DNA of 64,000 bases from Rhizobiales bacterium SYSU XM002 (lineage in GTDB: Bacteria; Pseudomonadota; Alphaproteobacteria; Rhizobiales; Beijerinckiaceae), in assembly GCA_009846685.1 (NCBI GenBank), contig VWVY01000004.1, positions 124,001 through 188,000 of the forward strand, given 5' to 3'. The notes below the pieces were generated by a model. The model was not told the origin of the DNA, searched no databases, and was given only the letters and a program-made list of their open reading frames with translations. Both the position numbers and the translations under genes were made by a program. Positions 43,589 to 54,181 of this stretch are shown in pieces; position 1 is the first letter of the stretch, and each line of letters opens with the position of its first letter.

Positions 43589-44489
43589 GCAGTATGCCTT
43601 CGCTCATCCTCACCACGGACCCGCCGATGCTTGCCGCCACGAGGCGGCCGCCGTGAATATCGAGGTCCAGCGCGATCAGGCTCGGGCGCCCCATCTCGAA
43701 TCCCTGTTCGATGATGAGCTGGTGCGTGCCGTCATCGGGTAATTCAACCGTCGCCGCGAGGCCGGAGAAGGCCGCCACCGCACCGCCCGTCGCCGGGTCC
43801 TCGCTCATTCCTGCCGAGGGCCAGAACATGCGCGCGTGGACATGGTGCGCCGGATGCACGGTCTCGCGGGTATAGACGAAAACGCCCTCGCGGCCGGTGC
43901 GCGCGAATGCGGCCGACCATTGCGACACGTCGCAGCGGATGCGACCGATCGTTTCGAGATCCTTGACCGGCACCATCGAAAACGGAACGCCCGCAGACCA
44001 GGCCGAGAGACCATGCGCACCAAAGCCGAGGTCGAGCGGTTCCAGCCCCAGCGCCCGCGCCACCAGTTCGGGTTCGAACTCGACCGGCAGCCGCTGCGGC
44101 AGTTTCGGGATCTCGAAAACAGCCCGAGACCGTCCGCCGGGCTTGCGGCTCACGTCGACCTTGACGAGGCCGACCTTCTCCTCAAGCGCGATCACGACAC
44201 CGGGCGAAAGATGCCCCGGCGCGCGCAATTCGGCGAGCAGCGCCGCCGTTCCAACCGTCGGATGACCGGCGAACGGCAACTCACCCCCCGGCGTGAAGAT
44301 GCGGATTTTCGCCGAATGCACCGGATCGTCCGGCTCCTGCACGAAGACAGTCTCGGACAGGTTGAACTCACGCGTGATCGCGAGCATTGCCGCATCGTCA
44401 AGCCCCTCGCTGTCGAGCACAACCGCGAGCGGATTCCCCTCGAAAGGGGTTTCGGTAAAGACATCGACGACGTGAAACCTGCGCGACAT
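43581..44489 (-). CDS. PhzF family epimerase/isomerase
   Basis: This 302-residue protein of diaminopimelate-epimerase fold starts VVDVFTETPFEGNPLAVVLD. The PhzF catalytic glutamate is E46 in REFNLSETVFV. GHPTVGTAALL and SEDPATGGAVAAFSGL are the two conserved family blocks. No phenazine genes are near; most PhzF relatives have unknown small-molecule substrates. It is the first gene of a pair with the Nudix-like gene. Confidence 0.92.
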   Translation of the reverse strand: MSRRFHVVDVFTETPFEGNPLAVVLDSEGLDDAAMLAITREFNLSETVFVQEPDDPVHSAKIRIFTPGGELPFAGHPTVGTAALLAELRAPGHLSPGVVIALEEKVGLVKVDVSRKPGGRSRAVFEIPKLPQRLPVEFEPELVARALGLEPLDLGFGAHGLSAWSAGVPFSMVPVKDLETIGRIRCDVSQWSAAFARTGREGVFVYTRETVHPAHHVHARMFWPSAGMSEDPATGGAVAAFSGLAATVELPDDGTHQLIIEQGFEMGRPSLIALDLDIHGGRLVAASIGGSVVRMSEGILHV

Positions 44490-44739
44490 GAAGTATCCAT
44501 CCGGGAAATGCTGCCCCTTGTTTCACCGATCCGGCGAGCCTGCGCAACGGCGAATATGAATGGGGATCGAACGACCTGTTGCGCGACAATTCACGCGCGC
44601 TGATATATTTCGTTCTCATGAGAGTCAGAAACGGTCGGAAAGGATCCGGCGTCAGCATTCTTCTCTCCGTGATCGACGCGCACCCCCGGCAGCGTCGAAG
44701 CGAGGGCATCAAGGGGGTACACTCAAGGAGTGTCTCATA

Positions 44740-45162
44740 ATGTCGAAGAAACTCGTCCTGCGCACCGCCGCCATGCTGCTGATCGGCACCGGCGCCGCCT
44801 TGGCCCAGACCGCCGCGCCGAACACCACCGCGCCGAAGGCCACGCCGCCCGCCGCCACCGCCCCCAAGGCCGCGCCGGCCCCCGCAGCAGCGCCGGCTCC
44901 CGCGGCTCCGAAAGCCGCAGCTCCGGCTCCCGCAGCAGCACCGAAGGCCGCGACGCCTGCACCGGCCGTCGGCAAGCCGGTGAACCTCAACACCGCCACT
45001 CAGGCGGAACTCGAAACCCTGCACCAGATCGGCCCGGCTCGCGCCAAGGACATCATCGCGGCCCGTACCAAAGCCAAGTTCAAGAACTGGGATGATTTCG
45101 TGGCCCGCAATGTCGTGCCGAAGAACGCCGAGGACGCGATCAAGGCTCAGGCCCGCTTCTGA
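44740..45162 (+). CDS. Secreted helix-hairpin-helix protein, ComEA-like, with Ala/Pro-rich linker
   Basis: A protein of 140 residues. A signal peptide (MSKKLVLRTAAMLLIGTGAALA|Q) leads into a low-complexity Ala-Pro-Lys linker of about 55 residues, then a ComEA-type DNA-binding domain (PVNLNTATQAELETLHQIGPARAKDIIAARTKAKFKNWDDFV) with the LNTA and GIG-like turns. ComEA proteins bind incoming DNA in the periplasm. AAGGAG lies 9 nt before the ATG. No other competence gene is here. Confidence 0.88.
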   Translation: MSKKLVLRTAAMLLIGTGAALAQTAAPNTTAPKATPPAATAPKAAPAPAAAPAPAAPKAAAPAPAAAPKAATPAPAVGKPVNLNTATQAELETLHQIGPARAKDIIAARTKAKFKNWDDFVARNVVPKNAEDAIKAQARF

Positions 45163-45189
45163 TCCTCGGAACGATCCAAGCTCTCGCAG

Positions 45190-45217
45190 CGGCCGGAACC
45201 TCCGGCCGTTTTGCTTT
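45190..45217 (+). terminator. Rho-independent terminator of the ComEA-like gene
   Basis: Arms CGGCCGGA and TCCGGCCG with a 3-nt loop, followed by TTTTGCTTTT. It ends exactly where the convergent pdxY gene stops. Confidence 0.88.
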
Positions 45218-46066
45218 TCAGAAAGCTGCGATCTCAAACACGTGCGTCGGCGCGACGAACTCGTCCTGCGCCGCGACAAGCAGCAACTCACGACTTCCCG
45301 CCTCGACCGTCCGCCGCAGCAGGCCGTAGATCGCCGAGCCCGAAAGACGCAAGGCTTCGGCAGCATCACTCGAGCGGAGCATATGCACGAGAAATAACGC
45401 CGCGATGGCATCCCCCGCCCCGTTGAGATTGCAGTCGAGCCGCGGCGTCCGGAGTCGGCAACGCCGGCCGCTGTCCGAGACGACAAGATCAAGCGCATCA
45501 TCAGGCGTCTCGGCGGTCTGAACCGAGGTGACCAGCACCACCCTCGGACCCATCGCGTGAAGCCTGTCGATCGCCGCGCCGAGTGCTTCGTCTGTCGTAG
45601 TGGTCGTTCCGGCGAGTAACTCCAGTTCGAACTGGTTGGGCGTGATGATGTCGGCGGCAGGAACGGCCCGATCACGCATGAATTCGGGAATACCGGGCCG
45701 CACGAAAATCCCGCGCCCGATATCGCCGATCACCGGATCGCAGGCATAGAGCGCAGCGGGATTGGCACCCTTCACGCGTTGGACGGCGTCAAGGATCGCC
45801 TGCCCCGTCGCTTCCGCACCCATGTACCCGGAGAGAACGGCGTCGCAGCGTTCTAGCGCGCCACGCTCGGCAATGCCCTCGACAAGATCGGCGATGATCG
45901 AGGGATCGAAGACTTGTCCACGCCAGGCGCCGTATCCGGTGTGGTTCGAGAACTGCACCGTATGGATCGGCCAGACCTCAACGCCGAGTCGCTGCATCGG
46001 AAACGTCGCCGAGGCATTGCCGACGTGTCCGTAGGCGACATGGGACTGGATGGAGAGGATGTTCAT
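45218..46066 (-). CDS. pdxY: Pyridoxal kinase PdxY
   Basis: Salvages vitamin B6 by phosphorylating pyridoxal; 282 residues of the ribokinase fold. It starts [26 protein letters not shown]. PdxK/PdxY blocks are [47 protein letters not shown] and the ATP-site [17 protein letters not shown], where a GTGD-type motif appears as GAGD. The start is the ATG at 46066. A terminator separates it from the upstream ABC transporter genes. Confidence 0.93.
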   Translation of the reverse strand: MNILSIQSHVAYGHVGNASATFPMQRLGVEVWPIHTVQFSNHTGYGAWRGQVFDPSIIADLVEGIAERGALERCDAVLSGYMGAEATGQAILDAVQRVKGANPAALYACDPVIGDIGRGIFVRPGIPEFMRDRAVPAADIITPNQFELELLAGTTTTTDEALGAAIDRLHAMGPRVVLVTSVQTAETPDDALDLVVSDSGRRCRLRTPRLDCNLNGAGDAIAALFLVHMLRSSDAAEALRLSGSAIYGLLRRTVEAGSRELLLVAAQDEFVAPTHVFEIAAF

Positions 46067-46082
46067 CGAAAGCACCACAATG

Positions 46083-46107
46083 AAAAAAGGGGCCGCGACG
46101 GCCCCTT
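46083..46107 (-). terminator. Rho-independent terminator after the NitT/TauT binding-protein gene
   Basis: On the minus strand arms AAGGGGCCG and CGGCCCCTT surround 3 nt and lead into a run of T. It lies 41 nt beyond the binding-protein stop and 17 nt before pdxY. Confidence 0.9.
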
Positions 46108-46147
46108 CTCCATAGTTGATCGGATTCACAGCCCGGTAAAGAGGCGA

Positions 46148-47173
46148 TCAGCTCACGCTCTGCGCCGCCTTGAGCGCGAACTGCGATACGAAGGTCTTGG
46201 AGATATCGACATTGGTGCTCGCCATGTCCTTGTCGAGTGCCTTGAGCGTGTCATAGACCGACTTCATCCCGGCCGAGGCCATCATGCCCGTTTCGGAATA
46301 GGCCGCCTGCGAGGCCTTCACCGCGCGGATGTAGAGCGCCTTGTCACCGAGGTGATACTGTTCCGGCACCGCATCGGCGATCTCCTCGGGCTTCGCCTTG
46401 TTGATCCAGCGCAGCGCCTTGTAGATGCCGTTGACAGCGCCCTGCACGAGTTGCGGCTTCGCCTCGATCGTGTCCTGCTTCACGTAGAGGCAGGCCGCCG
46501 GATTGGTGCCGCCGAAGAGGTCGAAGGTGCCCTTCTCAGTGCGGGTGTCGATCAGCGTGACGATATCCTCATCCGCCTCCAGCTTGGCGATGACAGGATC
46601 GAGATGCGAGATCACGTCGATCTCACCCTTCTTCATGGCCGCGACCGCGCTCGCGCCGCCCCCGACACCGATAAAGCTGGCGTCGCCCGCGTTGAGCCCG
46701 GCCTTGTTCATCGCATGGAGCACGGTGATATAGGTCGAGGAGCCGGGCGCGGTGACGCCGATCTTGAGCCCCTTGAAATCCTTCGCACTCTTCACCTTGT
46801 CGGCGATGGCCTTGCGGACGCCGATGACGATGGTCGGAAAACGCAGCATCTCGATGACGGCACGGATGTCCTGCCCCTTGGCCTGCATACGGATCGTATG
46901 CTCATAAGCACCGGCGACAATATCGACGGAGCCGCCGACCAGCGCCTGAAGCGATTTCGCACCACCCGCGAAATCGTTGATCTCGGCATCGAGGCCGAAT
47001 TCCTTGAAGTAGCCCTTCCGCTCCGCGATGGTCAGCGGGAGATAATAGAGCAACGACTTGCCGCCGACGCCCATCGTGATTTTCTCGGCGGCCGCAGCCC
47101 GGCCGATGAGAGCGGGCGAAGCCACCAGCGCACCGCCGAGGGCCATGATCTGACGGCGATTGAAATGATCCAT
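46148..47173 (-). CDS. NitT/TauT-type ABC transporter substrate-binding protein
   Basis: A periplasmic binding protein of 341 residues with a twin-arginine signal (FNRRQIMALGGALVASPALIGRAAA|A). Family blocks are LAERKGYFKEFGLDAEI-like LTIAERKGYFKEFGLDAEINDF, ALVGGSVDIVAGAYEHTI and LKGLKIGVTAPGSSTYI-like FKGLKIGVTAPGSST. Ligands in this group include nitrate, taurine, sulfonates and thiamine-pyrimidine precursors; none can be read. GGAGG lies 5 nt before the ATG. Confidence 0.9.
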   Translation of the reverse strand: MDHFNRRQIMALGGALVASPALIGRAAAAEKITMGVGGKSLLYYLPLTIAERKGYFKEFGLDAEINDFAGGAKSLQALVGGSVDIVAGAYEHTIRMQAKGQDIRAVIEMLRFPTIVIGVRKAIADKVKSAKDFKGLKIGVTAPGSSTYITVLHAMNKAGLNAGDASFIGVGGGASAVAAMKKGEIDVISHLDPVIAKLEADEDIVTLIDTRTEKGTFDLFGGTNPAACLYVKQDTIEAKPQLVQGAVNGIYKALRWINKAKPEEIADAVPEQYHLGDKALYIRAVKASQAAYSETGMMASAGMKSVYDTLKALDKDMASTNVDISKTFVSQFALKAAQSVS

Positions 47174-47242
47174 AATTTCCTCCGTTCCGAAAAGCTGCGC
47201 CCTGCTCCGAGGGTTCTCAGCAAAAAATGCCCAACAGAATTG

Positions 47243-48046
47243 CTAGACTGTCTTTGTCTCGCCTGGGCGCCAGACAAGCAAGGGTTTCTCGACGAGCGTG
47301 ACGACGAAATCGATCAACATCACGAAGATCATCAGGATAAGCATCCCGGCGAAGACACCTGTCACGTCGAAGACGCCCTCGGCCTGATGAATGAGATAGC
47401 CGAGCCCGGCGGACGAGCCGAGATATTCACCGACGACCGCACCGACGACCGCGAAACCGACCGAGGTGTGGAGCGAGGAGAAGACCCAGGAAAGCGCGGC
47501 CGGCCAATAGACATGGCGCAGGAGCTGGCGCTCATTCATGCCGAGCATCCGGGCGTTGGCGAGCACCACGGGGCTGACCTCTCGCACGCCCTGATAGACG
47601 TTGAAGAACACGATGAAAAAAACGAGAGTGACGCCAAGCCAGACTTTCGACCAGATGCCGAGCCCGAACCAGAGCGCGAAAATCGGCGCCAGCACCACGC
47701 GCGGCAGGGCGTTCATCATCTTCACGTAAGGGTCAAAAACCGCCGCGACGAGTGGCTTGCGCGCGAACCAGAAGCCGATCATTACGCCCGAGAGAGCGCC
47801 AATCGCAAAGGCAAGCATCGCCTCGATCAAGGTGATCGCGAGGTGCTTGTAGACCTCGCCCGAGACGAACATCTTGATGACGCGCTCGATGACCGCGCCC
47901 GGTGTCGAGAAGAAGAACTGGGGCAGGAGGTAGAACGGCTTGCCGTTGGCGGCGGTGCCGATCGGGATCGTCGAGAACACATGCCAGATGCCGAGCGCGA
48001 CAACCGCCACGCCGATCTGCAGGGCGAGGAGTTTGGTGCGATTCAT
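47243..48046 (-). CDS. NitT/TauT-type ABC transporter permease
   Basis: A 267-residue inner-membrane permease with about six helices and the EAA-type loop (REVSPVVLANARMLGMNERQLLRHVYWPAALSWVFSSL). Its ATG overlaps the ATPase stop by 4 nt, and the binding-protein gene follows after 69 nt. The three genes form an import operon. Confidence 0.92.
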   Translation of the reverse strand: MNRTKLLALQIGVAVVALGIWHVFSTIPIGTAANGKPFYLLPQFFFSTPGAVIERVIKMFVSGEVYKHLAITLIEAMLAFAIGALSGVMIGFWFARKPLVAAVFDPYVKMMNALPRVVLAPIFALWFGLGIWSKVWLGVTLVFFIVFFNVYQGVREVSPVVLANARMLGMNERQLLRHVYWPAALSWVFSSLHTSVGFAVVGAVVGEYLGSSAGLGYLIHQAEGVFDVTGVFAGMLILMIFVMLIDFVVTLVEKPLLVWRPGETKTV

Positions 48047-48903
48047 GATGTCGCTCCTCCGCCGGCCTTGCCGTGGGCAGGCAGGCCGTAGGTCTTGCGG
48101 ACCTCCTCACGCAGGCACGCCCAGACCGCCGAATGCAGGCGATGGAACTCCGGTTCCGAACGGACCTCGGCGATATCGCGCGGACGGGCGAGCGGAATCT
48201 CGAAATTGCCGATGATCTTCGAGTGCGGCCCCGCCGACATGACGAGCACCCGGTCCGCCAACGCGATCGCCTCGTCGAGATCATGCGTGACAAACATCAC
48301 CGCCTTCCGGTCGGCCTGCCAGAGATCGAGCAGAAGTTCGCTCATGATCAGGCGCGTCTGCGCGTCGAGCGGCCCGAACGGCTCGTCCATCAGCAGAATC
48401 TTGGGTTCGCGCACCAGCACCTGCGCCAGCGCCACACGCTTCCTCTGCCCGCCGGAAAGCTGGTGCGGATAGCGGTCACCGAAGGTTGCGAGCCCGACCT
48501 TGACGAGAAAGGCATCGGCCGCCTTGAGCGCCTCGCTCCGCCGGACGCCGCGCGTTTCAAGCCCGATCGCCACGTTGTCGCGCGCGGTCTTCCACGGCAT
48601 CAGTGCATCCTGCTGGAAAAGATAGCCGGCCACCGTGTTGAGGCCGGAAAGCCTCTGCCCGAAGATCAGGCTCTCGCCGGACGACGGCGGCATGAGACCG
48701 GCAGCAATGTTGAGCAAGGTCGATTTACCACAGCCCGTCGGGCCGAGGATGGCCACGAATTCGCCGTCGGCAACGGCGACGTCGACAGGCTGGACGGCCT
48801 CGTAGCGCCCGCCACCCGACAGTCCATAGGCAACCGAAACGCCGCGCAAATCGACCGCGATGGAATGGATTGTCTGCGCGTCAGTCACGCAGCGCCCTTC
48901 CAT
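48043..48903 (-). CDS. NitT/TauT-type ABC transporter ATPase
   Basis: The ATPase subunit, 286 residues. Walker A GPTGCGKST, Q-loop FQQDALMPWKTARDN, signature LSGGQRKRVALAQVL, Walker B ILLMDEPFGPLD and H-loop VTHDLDEAIALADR are all intact. The spacing is that of the SsuB/TauB/NrtD group. The frame runs to 48960; the ATG at 48903 or a nearby GTG is more likely than the first codon. Confidence 0.93.
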   Translation of the reverse strand: MEGRCVTDAQTIHSIAVDLRGVSVAYGLSGGGRYEAVQPVDVAVADGEFVAILGPTGCGKSTLLNIAAGLMPPSSGESLIFGQRLSGLNTVAGYLFQQDALMPWKTARDNVAIGLETRGVRRSEALKAADAFLVKVGLATFGDRYPHQLSGGQRKRVALAQVLVREPKILLMDEPFGPLDAQTRLIMSELLLDLWQADRKAVMFVTHDLDEAIALADRVLVMSAGPHSKIIGNFEIPLARPRDIAEVRSEPEFHRLHSAVWACLREEVRKTYGLPAHGKAGGGATS

Positions 48904-48989
48904 AATCCCTCGGCATCGTCCACTCCCTGCCCCGTTTTGTATGCAGGTTAGGTCAGGCATTCTGTCCGAACAAGTTCTTTCTCGTCACC

Positions 48990-50162
48990 TCAGGGCAGCC
49001 GCAACTCGACAACGACAGGACAATGATCCGACGATTTCGGCCGATCCCAGCCGATACGGGGAAAACGCGGACCGACATAGCGTGTCGCGCGCCAGGGCTG
49101 GCCGGCACGGATAACCTCCGGAATAGCTGCCGGATTGGCCTCCGCCAGCCGCGGCGAGAGCAGGATATAATCAAGCTGACAGTAGATATCGTCTGGCGAA
49201 TGATAGCTCGTCCAGCGATCCTCGACCGATCGGCGTTCCATCAGGTTGACGGCAAAACCGTCATCCAGCACCACGCCCAGCGCGGAGGGCGCGTCCTCGC
49301 CCGTCACGTAATCACGAATGTCACGCTCGCCATCGATCTCGTAGTAGTCGTTGAAGTCGCCGCAAATGGCCCAGTTGGCATTCGCCGGGCCACCCTTGTG
49401 ATCCTCGAAGCGTTCCTCAACCAGCTTGCGCACCGCGCCAAGTTCGGCAAGGCGCATCGCATGGGTCGTGCGACGCCCGCCCGCCATCGACTTGAGATGG
49501 CAGCAGAAGAGTGTGAAGGGTCGGCTGTCGATGATGAACTCTGCGATCAGGAGGTTGCGCCGGAAAATGCGGTCCGTTCGCTCGACGAAGCGCGGGTTCT
49601 CGGGCGGACCTTCGCGGTATTCCTCGATCCCCGGCGGCCAGATACCGAGTTGCTTGAAGGTCACGTCGGCCCGGCTCGAAATATCCTGCCAGCCAATACG
49701 CGACAGGAGGCCTATATCGATCCCGCGCCGGTCGTTACCGTCAAAGAGCTTGAGGTACCGGTAGTTGACGGCAGCGATTGCCATCTCCCGCTCGCGCCGC
49801 ACCTGCTCCGGGTTGGGGCGCGGGTCACGGAAGATCACGTCGCGCATCACGCGGGCAACGTGCGGGCCTTCGAGCTTCTTGAGGTAGTTCTCGCGGAAAC
49901 TGCGCAGCGCACCCTCGCTGTCCACCTCCTGCAGCGCAATGATGTCAGCGTCGGTCGCCAACAGGGCAAGCGCGGTCAACTGGCATTTCTCATCCGAGAG
50001 AATGGCCTCGCCCAGCCGGCGCGCCTGTGTCGCTTCTGCCTTATCCTCAAAAAAAACGTTGCCGATCTGCTGATCGTTGCGTCGCTGCGGATCCCAGAAA
50101 TTTGGCCGGGAATAGAGATTTTCGACATTGAAAGTCGCCAATCTAAAGCTTCGGCTCGACAT
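48990..50162 (-). CDS. Endonuclease/exonuclease/phosphatase (EEP) family protein
   Basis: A 390-residue protein of the DNase I-like EEP fold. Catalytic blocks: LATFNVENLYSRPNF (Asn), IIALQEVDSEGAL (Glu), CCHLKSMAGG (His), CGDFNDYYEIDG (DxN) and the final SDHCPVVVEL (DH). Substrate may be nucleic acid or phosphoester; no signal peptide is present. GGGAG precedes the ATG. Confidence 0.9.
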   Translation of the reverse strand: MSSRSFRLATFNVENLYSRPNFWDPQRRNDQQIGNVFFEDKAEATQARRLGEAILSDEKCQLTALALLATDADIIALQEVDSEGALRSFRENYLKKLEGPHVARVMRDVIFRDPRPNPEQVRREREMAIAAVNYRYLKLFDGNDRRGIDIGLLSRIGWQDISSRADVTFKQLGIWPPGIEEYREGPPENPRFVERTDRIFRRNLLIAEFIIDSRPFTLFCCHLKSMAGGRRTTHAMRLAELGAVRKLVEERFEDHKGGPANANWAICGDFNDYYEIDGERDIRDYVTGEDAPSALGVVLDDGFAVNLMERRSVEDRWTSYHSPDDIYCQLDYILLSPRLAEANPAAIPEVIRAGQPWRATRYVGPRFPRIGWDRPKSSDHCPVVVELRLP

Positions 50163-50328
50163 TTTTACTCCCGTCGGCGGATGGAATCGCGAGAATCGCT
50201 TTCAAAATCGAGAATTGCGGCTTTTGGCATGACGCGGCAAGTCTTCAACAACCCACTGGCATTGCAATTTTTTTCCTCTATTCGCCCGCCTGAGGGCAAT
50301 TTGCCCGTTCAGCAATCAGGGGGCCTGA

Positions 50329-51660
50329 ATGAGCATCACCGGTTTTCTGCAAGCGGCAACCTTCCGCCGAACGCTTGCCAGTCTCGGCCTTTGGGCGGCC
50401 GGCACGGGCATCGCCCTGGCACAACAGGTTCCGGCGCCAAAATTTGATGGCGCGAACACAGCCTGGATTCTCACTGCCTCGGCGTTGGTTTTGTTCATGA
50501 CACTACCGGCATTGGCGCTGTTCTACGCCGGGCTGGTACGCGCCAAGAACGTGCTCTCGGTGATGATGCACTGTGTGGTGATCGCCTGTCTCGCCTCGGT
50601 ACTCTGGCTTATCGCCGGCTATTCGCTCGCCTTCGATGGCGGCAACGGCGGAGTAATCGGCTCTTTCTCGAAAATCTTCCTGAGCGGCGTGACCAAGGAA
50701 AGTCTCAACGGCACCATTCCCGAGATTGTCTTTTTCCTGTTCCAGATGACCTTCGCAATCATCACCCCGGCGCTGATGGTCGGCGCCTACCCCGAACGCA
50801 TCCGCTTTGGGGCAGTGGTGCTGATTTCCGGCCTCTGGCTGATGCTCGTCTACGTCCCGGTTTGCCATTGGGTCTGGGGCGAGGGCTGGCTGATGAAACG
50901 CTCGGTGATGGACTTCGCCGGCGGGCTCGTCGTTCACGCCACCGCCGGCACCTCCTCGCTCGTGATCGCGGCGATGCTCGGCCCGCGCGACGGTTTTCCG
51001 AAAGAGCTGCGGCCGCCGCACAATCCGGGGATGGCGATGATGGGCGCGGGCATGCTCTGGGTCGGTTGGTACGGGTTCAATGGCGGCTCGGCGCTGACCG
51101 CCGACGGCGCCGCCGGCATGGCGATTGTCGCGACACATCTCTCTGCCGCAACCGCTGGCCTCGTCTGGATGGGCCTCGAAATGATGCGTTTCGGCCGTGC
51201 GAGCATGATCGGCGCGGTGACCGGCGTGATCGCCGGCCTCGCGACGGTAACACCGGCCTCCGGCTTCGTCGGACCAATGGGCGGTGTCATTCTCGGGATT
51301 GCAGGTAGTGTCGTCTGTTTCTTCGCGGTCGATCTTGTGAAGCATCGCATCCGGGTCGACGACAGCCTCGACGTCTTCGCGGTACACGGCGTCGGCGGCA
51401 TTCTCGGCACATTGCTGGTGGCGTTCCTCGCCCATCCCGCAATGGGCGGCGCAGGTTATGCCAAGGACGTGACGATGGGCGGTCAGTTCGTGACCCAGAT
51501 CCTCGGCGTCGGTACGACGGTTATCTGGTCGGCCATTGCGACCTACGCGATTGTGGCGGTTACGCGCCAGTTCGTCGGCCTGCGCGCAGATCCGGAAGCC
51601 ATATACGACGGCCTCGACATGTCCGCGCACGGCGAGCGCGGCTACTCGCTCAACAATTGA
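50329..51660 (+). CDS. amt: Ammonium transporter Amt
   Basis: A 443-residue ammonium channel. A cleavable-looking N-terminus (ending IALAQQ) precedes about eleven helices. Conserved blocks include FYAGLVRAKNVLSVMM, the pore histidines in DFAGGLVVHATAGTSSL and DVFAVHGVGGILGTL, and WVGWYGFNGGSAL. No glnK/glnB gene is adjacent, unlike many amtB operons. No clean sigma-54 element is visible in the 166-nt upstream region, although TGGCAT occurs twice. Confidence 0.95.
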   Translation: MSITGFLQAATFRRTLASLGLWAAGTGIALAQQVPAPKFDGANTAWILTASALVLFMTLPALALFYAGLVRAKNVLSVMMHCVVIACLASVLWLIAGYSLAFDGGNGGVIGSFSKIFLSGVTKESLNGTIPEIVFFLFQMTFAIITPALMVGAYPERIRFGAVVLISGLWLMLVYVPVCHWVWGEGWLMKRSVMDFAGGLVVHATAGTSSLVIAAMLGPRDGFPKELRPPHNPGMAMMGAGMLWVGWYGFNGGSALTADGAAGMAIVATHLSAATAGLVWMGLEMMRFGRASMIGAVTGVIAGLATVTPASGFVGPMGGVILGIAGSVVCFFAVDLVKHRIRVDDSLDVFAVHGVGGILGTLLVAFLAHPAMGGAGYAKDVTMGGQFVTQILGVGTTVIWSAIATYAIVAVTRQFVGLRADPEAIYDGLDMSAHGERGYSLNN

Positions 51661-51684
51661 GCCGCCCAATCCCGACAGGAAACA

Positions 51685-51712
51685 GGGCGCGGTGCAATCC
51701 GCGCTCTTTTTT
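51685..51712 (+). terminator. Rho-independent terminator of amt
   Basis: Arms GGGCGCGG and CCGCGCTC (one G-U) with a 6-nt loop, followed by TTTTTT. It touches the stop codon of the convergent SnoaL-like gene. Confidence 0.85.
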
Positions 51713-52145
51713 ACATCGAAAATCCGCCGACGCGCACGACGGTGAAGGTATCGAAATACTCGCGGATCGCGCTCACCTTCTCATCGGAAAACTCGAACAC
51801 AAGGCACATCGAATCCTCGAATGCCTGCCCGGTCACACGATAGGTTTTCCTGCCGGCCACCTCGGCGACCGCATGATCGCCATCGTACAGGATTCGGCCT
51901 ACCGCGACATCGGTCCAGTCCCAGCGCTCGAACACACCGCCGAGTTCGTTGCGAAGTCTGCCCTTGCCTTCGAGATGCGTCATCAGCGGCCTGTCGCCGA
52001 GACGACCCATGACCCTGTAGCCGACGTCGTCGGTGCACTCGTCAAGCAGGGCATGAATATCGCCCTTGCGCCGGGCCTCAAGCATCCGTTCCAGACAGGC
52101 GATACGCCGCGCACGAACATCCGGAGCGGGGTCGGGTAGATACAT
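51711..52145 (-). CDS. SnoaL/NTF2-like protein
   Basis: A protein of 144 residues with the cone-shaped NTF2 pattern: an N-terminal helix pair (RIACLERMLEARRKGDIHALLDECTDDVGYRVMG) and beta strands (WDWTDVAVGRILYDGDHAVAEVAGRKTYRVTGQAF). Such domains bind small ligands or act as isomerases. No function can be assigned. Its 3' end meets the amt terminator. Confidence 0.72.
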   Translation of the reverse strand: MYLPDPAPDVRARRIACLERMLEARRKGDIHALLDECTDDVGYRVMGRLGDRPLMTHLEGKGRLRNELGGVFERWDWTDVAVGRILYDGDHAVAEVAGRKTYRVTGQAFEDSMCLVFEFSDEKVSAIREYFDTFTVVRVGGFSM

Positions 52146-52265
52146 CGGATCGCCTCATCCTGAGACAGCCACAACCGCCGTTGGTCGTGACTCAACCTAG
52201 AACTGAATACTCTGCGAGATAGAGGAATTTTTTCTTGATTCGCAAGATGTGGAAGACCACTAATT

Positions 52266-52294
52266 CGAAAGGCGCGGTCTCGCCGCGCCTTTCG
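52266..52294 (+). terminator. Strong hairpin between ilvC and the SnoaL-like gene
   Basis: Perfect 12-bp arms CGAAAGGCGCGG and CCGCGCCTTTCG enclose 5 nt. The T-rich tail (TTCTTTTCC) is on the plus strand, whereas the genes on both sides are on the minus strand; the minus-strand tail is only AATTAG. It probably ends ilvC transcripts inefficiently, or ends an unseen plus-strand RNA. Confidence 0.55.
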
Positions 52295-52404
52295 TTCTTT
52301 TCCGCTCACCCTCCGGCTGCAAGAGTTGCCGGCGAAGTTCCTCCGGCAATCCCGATCGGAGGCGAGCAATGCCGCGCCTCCGCCCCGGAACTACGGAAGC
52401 ACGC

Positions 52405-54100
<1,696 letters not shown>

Positions 54101-54120
54101 GGGGACCTGCGAAACCTAAG

Positions 54121-54136
54121 CGTAACGAACGTTACG
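54121..54136. promoter_or_regulatory. Probable operator of the TetR regulator
   Basis: CGTAACGAACGTTACG has arms CGTAAC and GTTACG around GAAC. It lies between the exporter stop and the tetR start, 20 nt upstream of the regulator's start codon. Confidence 0.6.
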
Positions 54137-54181
54137 GTTCGGAATTCTGCTAAGCCAAGCCGATGCCGCCGTCAAACGGAA

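Noticed and set aside
45914-48091. 725-codon plus-strand frame opposite the ABC transporter genes
   Set aside because: It runs antisense across pdxY, binding-protein and permease genes that all have proper motifs and ribosome-binding sites.
50225-50290. Sigma-54 promoter before amt
   Set aside because: TGGCAT occurs twice, but neither has a GC doublet at the right spacing (one is off by one base).
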